From Prinsepia uniflora (taxonomy: Eukaryota > Streptophyta > Magnoliopsida > Rosales > Rosaceae), in contig CM064870.1 in assembly GCA_032719365.1 (NCBI GenBank), positions 40,208,194-40,272,193 of the forward strand: DNA of 64,000 bases, written 5' to 3'. The translations under genes and the position numbers were made by a program. Shown here piece by piece: positions 24,028-33,848 of this stretch (positions within the stretch are counted from its first letter, which is position 1; the number at the start of each line of letters is the position of its first letter). The notes under the pieces are model-generated. The model saw only the letters and a list, made by a program, of their open reading frames with translations, did not search any database and was not told where the DNA came from.

Positions 24028-25773
24028 AACCTTAAAGGCCACAAGCTGTTATAGATTCGACTAAGTAAACTAAGGTTATCAACATAATTTGCTTGGAATA
24101 ATGTTGCCAGCGTTGAGAGTAGCTCGAAGATGCAAGTTAAATATTCAATGTGTCATTTTTTTATTGTTCTGCGTAAGGGTCTTCATATTGGTGTTAGCGT
24201 ACTGTATAGGTGGTTTTACTAGTGGTGGCAGAGATGAGAGAATTGCAAGAAGTCAGAGACTTATTTTTAAAAGCAGCATATCAGTGTTATTTGTAAAAGC
24301 AGCATATCAGTGTTTGAACTTGAAGAAGCTAGATCGGGGAATTCAAACCAAAGTTTTGGAAGAAGCTAAAAATTTAGAAATGATAAAATGACTAAAATAC
24401 TTAGTTTTTTGTTGCCACATGGATGCCACATAAATCTCTTTAACGACATTAGTAATATTATGACTCAGCTAGTGCAATGGAATTAACGTTGTCTTTGTTC
24501 TTAGTGCAAAATAAGATGAAATTGTGCTATGGGTGCCAAATGAGACATTGCGTCTTATTTTGTATTCATTTTAAGTAATATGCTTTTTATTTTTATTCAA
24601 CCATATTGGACACCGCCAATTTTATTTTTATTTTTATGCAAAATCATCTTGAAAGAGAGATTATAAACGTTGGAAAAGTCAAATTCAAAATCTCCTCCAC
24701 GCTAAATGAATATTTTTATATCACTCTTATTAGTGTCAATAGGCTAGCCACAACGACATGAACACTGTCATCAAGGGTTAAATAAATTAACCTCTCAAAA
24801 TGCATAGGTCTAAGAAAAACATAAATAGTGGTAATAAGGATCCTATCCTATGCAGAGGCTCTGACTAGATGGTGTAAGAGCGGATCGTATCCTAGGTAGA
24901 GGCTCAGACTAAAAGGCGTAAGAGCTTACGAACACAATCATATATGTGTTCAGTGTTACATAAAATAAGTTAAAAAATGATAGTGCAAAGGGAGTGGAAA
25001 AGACATTCTTAAGTACCTTTTTACACTTGTTAGCGATTAATGTGCATTTTTTTTAAATACACTGAGTCTTAGAAACCGTAAGAACTAACCTATTTCACAC
25101 ATGAAATCATGTAATTAGGTCATTATTTAGTAATGTTGTCAATTTGCGACATGATGCGTGCGTAAACAACACCGCCTCATATAGTCCTCATCATTCGGTC
25201 TAAAAGTCCATGAGTTTGGCTTGAACTTGGGTGTTTGAATATGATATACCTGATAGACGCGATCCAGTAAAGTCAAACCCAGTCCGTCCATAAAAGCCAA
25301 GCTTGGACTTGAGACTTGAGAATTAAAGTGAGGCTATTTAACTTGAGAGTGAAAGTGAAACAATTTGAGAATAAAGCCATAATATATATTTTTAACCAAC
25401 AAATTTGTAATATTGCCATTGAACTAATAGGTAGTATAATTTCAAGTATCACTTTTTCAATATATTTTTATATTTATCTTTTAATTTTCCCAATAATTCA
25501 AAAAGGCCAACTGAACCGGATAGCTGGACTTATTTAGCCCGACCCTTCAAGCCCGATAAAAACTCGACCAACAAAGTGCTTTAATTTTCATATATATGAC
25601 TAAACTCATCTGATTCAGTCCGATACTTATCAGAATTCGATATATACCAACCTGATCCAACCCAACTCCAAAAAAATTGGACCAAGCTTGTTCGACCCGA
25701 CCCTACCCAATAATAAGACCTAGTCTCATACATCATACAATCAAACAAACATAATCTAAACAAGCATACTAAG
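24028..25773. other. Low-copy DNA, no gene recognised
   Basis: AT-rich sequence without recognisable TE family or full gene. A short frame at about 24306-24391 (LKKLDRGIQTKVLEEAKN) has exon-like composition but no identity I can give. A 22-bp phrase, aaaagcagcatatcagtgtt, occurs twice at about 24269-24315. A 45-bp imperfect repeat (cctatgcagaggctctgac...gtaagagc) occurs at about 24840-24925. Confidence 0.4.
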
Positions 25774-26627
25774 CATTGATGAAAATATCGACACTATATC
25801 CGATATATCGGTTTTTTTGGTCGGCGGCATGTCAGAAAAGGAGGGGGGGGGGGTGGGGGGGAAGAGAAATTGAGCGAAATTTCGACATTTTTCCTTATTT
25901 TTAAGCCCATAGATCTCCTTATTTCATTAAAACGATCGAGATAGGGCCAACTTTCATGAAATTCGGATAAAACCATTTATTTCCAGTAGGGTCATGCCAA
26001 TGGGTCAAAAAACCCGAATTACAGGCCCGTGGGGAGGAAGAAGATGACTGCTAGATGTTAGTATGTTTACTTTATATATTATTTGGTTGCTTATGTTTTC
26101 AATTAGGTTTGCTTAACCGAATTTGTTGTGTCTTTTCCTCAAAACCTGAGGGTCCTGTGTTCGACCCCTAGGATGCACACTACTGAGTTTTTTTTTCCGT
26201 TTTTTTTCCAATTTTTCAACGATATTTGTCATTTTTTCCAATTTTAAATATATCAATTCTTTTCAATTTTTGAACAAAGATTGACTCTATTTTTTCATCC
26301 ATGTTTTTTCCAATTTTAAATATATTTACTCATTTTATAATTTTTCTTCTAATGAAAGTTTTTATATACTTATTTTTATGTTTTTAATTATATTAACATT
26401 CAATTATAGTAATTCACTTCAATTTATGTTTATGTTTAAAATTTTTAGTCATTGGCAGAACCCTATTATATCATACTATTCATCATATATTTATTATATC
26501 AATGTCATTTTGTAGTTTTTATTAGTCATTTATAACTATTATTGGGTACTTAAGTTTTTCCCAAAATTTCATTCCAAATTTCCAACTTTTAGACCGAATT
26601 TCCGTCATTTTTTGTTGATCGTAAACG
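25774..26627 (+). mobile_element. Left part of a TIR-type DNA element split by the CACTA transposon
   Basis: It starts with TGATGAAAATATCGA, which recurs inverted at about 38041-38056 on the other side of the CACTA element, and both ends carry cgatatatc-type words. No transposase is visible. The body has a G-rich run (25842-25861), long T runs and a tRNA-like phrase (gtgttcgacccc near 26158). Superfamily is uncertain; a Mutator-like non-autonomous element is one possibility. No clear TSD. Confidence 0.5.
26625..26627. repeat. Target-site duplication ACG (left, CACTA)
   Basis: Three bases before the terminal repeat; ACG also follows the other end at 37979-37981. A 3-bp duplication is the rule for CACTA elements. 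Confidence 0.85.
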
Positions 26628-27336
26628 TACTACAAGAAAATATGCCCTGTCTGTCGAAAGTTTGCCCGGTGCACCCAGATTCGCCGGTAAAGGTGGGTTT
26701 GCCCGGCGGAAGGAGAGAGACTCGACGGGAAAACCTTGAGCGGGAACGCTAGCTATCTTGGCGCGTAAAGAGAGGGAGTTTGCCCGGCAGATTTAACTCT
26801 CATTTAGTGCAGAACAGATTCATTTCTTCATCTACTTCCTCATTCCTCATTAACTCTCTCTCATTTACTCTCACAACCTCTACATAATATCATCATCACT
26901 TCATCATCATTTCATCATTATTTCATCATGACTACTTCACCTAAGGTAAAATTAATGATTTTAATGACTTTGTTTTTTATTTTTTGTTTTTGTGATTTTA
27001 ATATTTATTATAAGCTAAAATAATTTTTTGTTTTAGATAATTTGTGGTTAATTTGAAGGATTACTTATAAAAGGTATGTGTATATGCTTCTCAATTTAAT
27101 TTTGTTCAAAAACTTGTATTTAATTATGTTTGAAAATTGTGATGTATTGTGGAAAATGCTTAGAAATCTGGATATTATTGTGTTAGGGAATTGTGGTTTA
27201 TCCATTAATGCAAAGTTAATCAACCCGATTAACTTTGTATATTGAAATTCGATAGAAAACCTTAGACCCGTTTGAGAGTCAGTAAATCGGATTGATTGGC
27301 TGACTCTTGAATTATCCATTTATCGGGACAGTTTGG

Positions 27337-27560
27337 GAGTGCACAACTATGTGTTGTATAGTTTGGTGGCTATGTGGTTAGGTTTGGATCGTGGGAAATT
27401 CGGTTTATATCCCCTTACTGTTCTCCAAATGCATACTAGATTTTAGTTTGAAATATCTATGTCGTGTATTTGGAGAATTGTAGGGTGATGCTGCCGAAAT
27501 TTTTCTCGGTCTAAACTTCGCCTCGTCGGTCACAAACTATACAACACATAACGTGCACTC
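27337..27560 (+). repeat. Inverted repeat in the CACTA 5' leader
   Basis: The arm at 27337-27365 (gagtgcac...tgtgttgtatagtttg) is repeated inverted at 27533-27560 with one small gap, about 168 bases apart. It lies between the subterminal repeats and the transposase start and could form a large stem in the leader RNA. Confidence 0.75.
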
Positions 27561-27681
27561 TCGAATGGGATAGGGCCAAATCACCGGAGGCATAAGGAGA
27601 CGAGCGGGTTTTGGATGGCATAAAGTCTCAAACATTATAATTCTCTACTTACATTTATTTTATTTTGTGGAAGCAGGCAAA

Positions 27682-30600
27682 ATGGACAAAGGCTGGATGC
27701 AAATGTTGGATAGATCTTCTGATCAGTATTTGGATGGGATTGATAGCTTCATCGCTTTTGCACGTACTCACTGTAGTGATGCAAGGCGTATATTATGTTT
27801 GTGTCGTAAATGTAACAACTGTTATTGGATGTCGCTGAGTGATGTTCAATTGCATCTGGGATGGAACGGGATCGTACATAACTACACTAATTGGATTTAT
27901 CACAGTGAACCAAATTTTACTGCATCGACATCTTCAGTTCACGGGAACCCTCGAAATGATAGAGATTCAGATAATCGGTGTGATAATGATCAATTTGTTG
28001 AGATACTAACCTATATTTTTTCCCCTGCATCTGATGATATACATGAGCATGCCCCTAGGTCTCAACCCAAAGAGTCAGATCTCTATGACGAAAGGTTATT
28101 AAAAAAAGCTCAACTCGAATTATACCCTGGTTGTAAATCCTTTTCGGTTCTAGGGCAGTTGTGGAATTGATGCATATGAAAGTTGAGTATAATCAAATGA
28201 ACAAGCATTTTGATCACATGATGGACATCATCACCCGAATGCTCCCTGAAGATAACAGTCTCCCTAAAGATCATTATAACTCGAAAAAGCTTTTGAAGGA
28301 TCTTGGTTTAGGGTATGTGAAGATTCACGCATGTACAAACAACTGTGCATTGTTTTACGATGAACTCGAGCATCTTGACAAATGTCCTGTGTGCAATGAG
28401 CCTAGGTTTCGAAATAATAAGATTCTGAATAAGATGTTGTGTTATTTTCCACTAAAACAAAGATTACAAAGATTCTTCATGTCTGCTCACACATCTCGTG
28501 ATATGAGGTGGCATAAAAATGAACTCACTGATGACGATTCACTAAGGCATCCGACTGATGGATATGCTTGGAAGGAATTCGATAAGATGTATCCTGATTT
28601 TGCATCGGAGCCAAGAAATGTCAAATTAGGACTCGCTACTAACGGTTTTAATCCTTTTGAAAGTTTTACAAGGCCCTATAACACTTGGCTGGTAGTTTTA
28701 GTTCCATATACCATGCCACCTTGGAGATGCATGAAAAAAAAAATTCACAATTCTTAGTATTTTAGTACCGAGGCCCAAATCGCCGAGTAATTCAATCGAT
28801 GTTTATTTGCGACCGTTAATTGACGAGCTTGTGGATTTATGAGAAAATGGTGTTTGAACCTATGACAAGTTCAGTGGTGAAATGTTCATGCTACGCCCGG
28901 CTGTAACGTGGAAAATTAATGATTTTTCTGCTTACGGGATGCTCGCGGGATGGAGTACCAAGGGTTATCTTGCTTGTCCGACATGTGGACCAGCCACAAT
29001 ATCTTTTTGGCACGTATCAAAGGTATGTTATCTGAGCGTGAGACGATATTTACCTTGGGATCATCGATGGCGTATGCAGTCTGACTCATTCGATGGTAAA
29101 ATAGAGTTATGGGCACGACCAAGAAAGAGGTTTGGTGAAGAGATACTGAACATCTTAAACAGTATTCCCACATTCATCAAAAAAGGCCCAAAACCTGCCG
29201 AACAAGAAAACTGGATGAAAAAAGTATATTTTTTTGGTTGTCGTATTGGTCAAAATTGAAAATCAGGCACATTGCGGATCCTATACATATTGAGAAGAAT
29301 GTTACCAAAATTCTTGTCGGAACAATTTTACCTATTGAGGGGAAGTCAAAAAACACCAAAAAACTCGTCTGGGTATGCAAGAGATGGGCATTCGGCGACA
29401 TTTGTGGCCAAAAGTTGTGAATGGAAAATACAGCATGGCTCATCCAGGTTATACATTTACGCCAAAAAATAAGAAAAATTTCATAAGTGGTTGCAAAGTG
29501 TGAAATTTCCCGATGGTTATGCAGGAAACATCTCTCAAAATATTAGCACTGATGGCAACACCCTATTTGGCATGAAAAGTCACGACTACCACATTTTATT
29601 ATAACGACTCATTCTGATTGGCATTCAACCTTATTTGCAGCCTAAAGTTGTTGAGACGGTAGTTTATTTGTCTCAATTTTTCCAAATACTTAGTGCCAAG
29701 TCACTAACAAAGGTGGACCTCGAAGCAATTAAAGAGGACATTGTCTATATTATGTGTCGACTTGAGCAAATATTTCCACTAGCATTCTTTGATGTAATGG
29801 TTCACCTACTAATACATCTTCCAAACGAGGCAATCCTAGCTGGCCCAGTTAAATTTCGTTGGATGTACCCAATAGAAGGGTATAAATTATTCCTAATACC
29901 GTGACTATTTCCTTAATAAACGGTTTATATTTAAATCACTTTATTTATATCGTTGCAGAATGTTAGGTACCTACAAGCGGTACGTCCACAACAAGACACG
30001 TCCTGAAGGCTCTATAGTGGTGAAATACATTACAAAAGAGTCACTTTCATTTTGCGCAATGTACCTTCGAAATGTTGAAACTTCTTTCAACAGGGCCCCG
30101 CGATATGACGATGGTGGTCAACATCTAGAATCCCTATCTGTATTTGCCTAACCTATCAAAACCGTTCGACACTGGTCCAATCTCAGAGCCTTTTACTGAT
30201 AACGACATGGAAGTGGCGCATTGGTTCATATTAAACAATTGTGACGAAGTTTAGCCTTTCCACGAAGAGCATGATGCATTGATGAAGGCTCAATATCCTT
30301 CTAATTAGGAGGAAATGGACAAACAATTGTTTCCACTTTTTTTTTCCAAACAGGTAAGTAAATATTGTATCAAATTACTTTTAAGTGAAACAGTGTAACA
30401 TTGTGTGTTTTCCTTTCGAATGTCACAGTTGAAAGATGACAACTCGCCCAAGTTTTGAAAAGAATTGAAGTAGCTTGAAATTATCCCATATTAAGGAGAA
30501 ACATATGCTGGTTGTTACGTCAATGAAGTTATGTTCGTGTCGGAGGATGGATTAAATGCTGATACGGGGTTTTATGGTAAATTATTAAGTGTGGTGAAGG

Positions 30601-31098
30601 TATTTTATGTGGACCGCAAGATTGTAGTCTTGTTCAAGTGTCATTGGTTTGATACGGACCCCAGTATCCCAAGCAGGATCATCATAGATCTTTTATCTAC
30701 CTCTATCAACACAAAAATCTGATGGTTTGAGAGTGATCCATACATCATCACTAGTACAGCGAAACAAGTCTTCTACATTGATGATCCAAAAGTTGGTGCT
30801 GGTTGGAAAGTAGTTGAGACTGTGAAACATAGAAACATTTGGGACTTGGAGGACCGGCACCGTAAAGATGGTGGAGAAACGAAAATTGACTATTTTGTTT
30901 ACCAGGAGGATTCCTCAGCACCCACCATAAACGTGGAAGGAGTTCGAATCGACGACCTCACCCCGTCAATTGAGATTGATGGTATTTTTATTGATCTCGG
31001 TACCTTATAACCAATTGAAAGTGACGCTGAGGAAACAAGTAGTCTGCATAGCTCAGGTGATGAGGGTGATTGGGAGAGGGATAATGAAACTGACATTG
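27682..31098 (+). pseudogene. TNP2-type CACTA transposase, decayed
   Basis: Start ATG 27682 (MDKGWMQMLDRSSDQY) follows a gcag acceptor. Domains in order: transposase-associated domain with CLCRKCNN, HLGWNGIV, YTNWIYH (27682-27910); then YPGCKSFS, and after a frameshift near 28150 the TNP2 domain (LKDLGLGYVKIHAC, CPVCNEPRF, LGLATNGFNPFESF, VLVPYTMPPW). A slip in an A9 run near 28734-28742 and stops follow, then WKINDFSAYGMLAGWSTKG, HIEKNV, a third part at 29635-29904 (DIVYIMCRLEQIFP, MVHLLIHLP, RWMYPIEG), YVHNKTRPEGSI (29980), an intron at about 30352-30428, and a DUF4216-like end (DTGFYGKL, VVLFKCHWFD, QVFYIDDPK). This enzyme cuts and joins CACTA ends. At least two frameshifts and several stops make this copy inactive. 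Confidence 0.85.
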
Positions 31099-31710
31099 AT
31101 TAATCATTGTCTATAAAACCATTCAATATATATATATACTTTAACATTATCTACATTTTTGTATTTTGTATTTTTAGATGTTATTTTTAATCTATAGTGT
31201 GTGATATATTATATAAGATATGTAATAAATTATAAGTATGGAATGTATATAAACTATGGTGTGTGATATCTCGGTACCTTAAGATATCGTTGTCTAAAGA
31301 ATCATAAGTATAGAATGTATATAAATTAAATAAGATATATGTAATATATAATAAATATTACAAGGGGGTTTTGCCCCGCGCACATCCGTCGGGCCAAGTG
31401 CATTTTGCCTGACTCATCCTGTGGATTCACCATACAAGACCCCTTTATAATTTGTTTTCTTTGTTTTTTTTTAAATTTTACTTATTAATTAATTATATAG
31501 GTTCATATTTAGGCTAGTATATCTTCATATGTAATATATTTTAATTATAATATGTAATACATGTACATTATATTACAAGATAGGTTATATACTATAATTA
31601 TTAAAATCAAGATATAATTATATATATTTTTATAATGTGGTTTTTAGATAAAAGGGCTTGCCCGACGCACATCCGTTGGGCTAGGGTTATGTTGCCTGGT
31701 GCATCATGGG

Positions 31711-31715
31711 GATTC
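31711..31715. repeat. Target-site duplication GATTC (left, Cassandra)
   Basis: Exact partner of 32717-32721. Excising the element restores tggggattcgccgtgcaagc, the phrase present at 33000-33018. Confidence 0.95.
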
Positions 31716-31838
31716 TGTAAGACCCGTGTCCTGGAGGGAACGGTGAACAATCCCACATTCTTGCGAGGGGAATGATCTGGGAAGGGAATAGTGGTGAGCC
31801 TTAGAGGTGTAGGCACACACCTATCTAGCACGAGGCCT

Positions 31839-31976
31839 CCCTTGGCCGCGTTGGTAAAGGTGCGCCCTGCCAAGCGTGAGGTCTTGGGGTCAAAACCCAG
31901 CGGGTGTTGCGTTGGTCGCCCGGTCTGGGATAATATCGTGTTAGATAGAGTGGGCCGCTGTGCAACTCTGATGTAA
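31839..31976 (+). mobile_element. SINE-like 138-bp insert in Cassandra 5' LTR
   Basis: Flanked by acgaggcct (31830-31838) and acgagacct (31977-31985), a 9-bp TSD with one change. It holds a perfect Pol III A-box match TGGTAAAGGTG (31852-31862) and, 26 bases later, a looser B-box GGTCAAAACCC (31888-31898), the spacing of tRNA-derived SINEs. The 3' half includes gataatatcgtgttagat, close to a phrase of Cassandra itself (gacaatatcgtgctagat), which is odd and may reflect template switching. No poly-A or poly-T tail. Confidence 0.6.
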
Positions 31977-32194
31977 ACGAGACCTTTTGGGAGCTCAGTG
32001 ACTTTGGGTTCAGTTGGAACTCTAAAGTTAAGCGAGTTGAGGCTGGTACAATTCCATGATGGGTGACCCCCTAGGAAGTTGCACCGTGAGCTCCCGAAAA
32101 CAAAACGTGAGGGCAAGGGCAAGGAGGCCCAAAGCGGACAATATCGTGCTAGATGAGTCGGATCCTGACAGAGGAGGGTTGGGTCCTGACAGAA

Positions 32195-32206
32195 TGGTAT
32201 CAGAGC
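32195..32206 (+). other. Cassandra primer-binding site (tRNA-Met)
   Basis: TGGTATCAGAGC, the perfect initiator tRNA-Met complement, three bases after the LTR. Confidence 0.95.
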
Positions 32207-32384
32207 TAGACCTCGACCGGGAAGTGTGCTAGCGAGGACGCTGGGCCATAAGGGGGATGGATTGTAAGACCTGTGTCCTGGAGACAACAGTGAGCAATCC
32301 CACATTCCTGCGAGGGAATGGTATGGGAAGGGAATGGTGGTGTGCCTTAAAGGTGTAGTCACACACCTATTTAGCACGAGGCCT

Positions 32385-32522
32385 CCCTTGGCCGCATGGG
32401 TAAAGGTGTGCCCTGCCAAGCGTGAGGTCTTGGGGTCAAAACCCAGCGGGTGTGGCGTTAGTCCCCCGGTCTGGGACAATATCGTGTTAGATAGAGTGGG
32501 CCGCTGCGCAACTCTGATCTAA
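32385..32522 (+). mobile_element. SINE-like 138-bp insert in Cassandra 3' LTR
   Basis: Same length and position as the insert at 31839-31976, flanked by acgaggcct (32376-32384) and acggggcct (32523-32531). A- and B-box words are again present. The identical site in both LTRs means it was copied by reverse transcription of an already modified element. Confidence 0.6.
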
Positions 32523-32716
32523 ACGGGGCCTTTTGGGAGCTCAGTTGCTTTGGGTTCATTTGGAACTCTAAAGTTAAACGAGTTGAGGCTGGTGCAATTC
32601 CATTATGGGTGACCCTCTGGGAAGTTGCACCGTGAGCTCCCGAAAACAAAATCGTGAGGGCAAGGGCAAGGGGCCCAAAGCGGATAATATCGTGCTAGAT
32701 GAGTCGGGTCCTGACA

Positions 32717-32721
32717 GATTC
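32717..32721. repeat. Target-site duplication GATTC (right, Cassandra)
   Basis: Partner of 31711-31715. Confidence 0.95.
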
Positions 32722-33018
32722 GCCGTGCAAGCCCCTTTGTGTATTGTGGTTTTTTTGGTTTTTTGTTGTGTTACATATTACTTATAAATTTATATATATA
32801 GGTTGCTAGTATATCTTTATACGTAATATATTTTAATTATACATATGTAATATATGTACATTCTATTACAAGATAGGTTATATACTATAATTATTAAAAT
32901 CAATATATAATTATATATATATTTATAATGTGGTGTTTAGATAAAAGGACTTGTTCGGCGCACATTCGCCTAGCTAGTCATGTTGCCCGGCGCATCATTT
33001 GGATTCGCCGTGCAAGCC

Positions 33019-33705
33019 CCTTTGTAAAAGATTCATTAATCATGTCTGATTTTAGTATTTTCTCTATTTTTTCTTCATGGTTCGAGTAATCCAATCGTCA
33101 ACATTAATGATAAACACTCATAGATCATATCCGTAAAATTTCACGAAATTTCGACATCCCGAGAATAGGTCACGGTGCGAAATGAATCGACGGTAAAAAA
33201 TCCTCATTCGTTGATCTAAGGTCTTTAAGCCCTCCATACGTCGCCATTTTTTACAGGCGAGGTCTAAACTTACCATATCACAAACTAAACGGCCAGATTT
33301 CTCAAATTTACTCGTTACCATATCGATCAAGCCCAAAAACGAAGATTAGTATTGAAAATTCCTTTAAAAGTTCTAAATGTTAATGCATTGGATGGTTTTG
33401 GTATTTTCTCTTTTTTTTTTTCTTCATGGTTCGAGTGATCCAACTGTCCACATTAATGATAAATACTCATAGATCAAATCCGTAAAATTTTACGGAATTT
33501 CAACATCCCGAGATTAGGTTACGGTGCGAAACAAATCGACGGTAAAAAATTCTCGTTCGTTGATCCAAGGCCTTTAAGCCCTCCAAACATCGCCATTTTT
33601 GATAGGCGAGGCCTAAACACACACTATCACAAACTGAAAGGGTCGGATTTCTCAAATTCACTCCTTACCATTTCGATCCAACCCAAAAATGTCATATTTA
33701 TTGAA
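33019..33705 (+). repeat. ~345-bp tandem duplication in CACTA interior
   Basis: Units of about 33019-33360 and 33361-33705 share ttcttcatggttcgagt, catagatca, gacggtaaaaaat, gccctcca and catcgccatt phrases with scattered substitutions. No coding frame is conserved between them. Confidence 0.88.
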
Positions 33706-33848
33706 CACTTAGCCTGGTGGATGGTGTATATCCGCGGGGCAAGGTGAATTTTCGCGAAATTTCAAAAATTCTGCCAAAAATATCCCGAAAATTTGAAACT
33801 GCCATCCAAATTGGACCGACGAATTATTAAACCTGGTCGGGCGGAGGG

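Larger units (their letters stand above)
31716..32716 (+). mobile_element. Complete Cassandra TRIM with a 138-bp insert in both LTRs
   Basis: LTRs 31716-32191 (476 bp) and 32263-32716 (454 bp), both TGTAAGACC...GTCCTGACA, flank only 71 bases. The primer site TGGTATCAGAGC (32195-32206) lies three bases after the 5' LTR, and a purine tract (aagggggatgga) precedes the 3' LTR. Each LTR holds a 5S rRNA-like block (31995-32095 and about 32540-32640) with aagttaa(g/a)cgag and gatgggtgacc words, the latter worn in copy 2. GATTC duplications are exact. Cassandra encodes nothing; its 5S part is thought to serve Pol III. Both LTRs carry the same extra 138 bp, absent from the copy at 35982. Confidence 0.92.
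31361..33018 (+). repeat. ~286-bp tandem repeats in CACTA, middle unit hit by Cassandra
   Basis: Units start at about 31361, 31647 and 32943 with the same cgcacatccg / gtgcaagcccctttgt phrases followed by an AT-rich block containing ttacaagataggttatatactataattat in units 1 and 2. Unit 2 measures about 290 bases once the 1006-bp Cassandra insertion and its duplication are removed. Unit 3 is short. Confidence 0.8.

Noticed and set aside
24089..24391. 100-codon frame as a gene
   Set aside because: No identity, no clear splice context. Only its last third looks exon-like, so it is mentioned as low-copy DNA.
26130..26190. tRNA or SINE near gtgttcgacccc
   Set aside because: A B-box-like word is present, but I could not find a matching A-box at proper spacing or a cloverleaf fold.
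31995..32095. 5S rRNA gene
   Set aside because: Only parts of the 5S sequence match, embedded in Cassandra LTRs with primer site and TSD. Not a ribosomal gene.
31607..32479. 290-codon minus-strand open frame, the longest in the window
   Set aside because: It runs antisense through the Cassandra LTR, repeats itself where the LTRs repeat, and has no domain. It is a by-product of repeat sequence.
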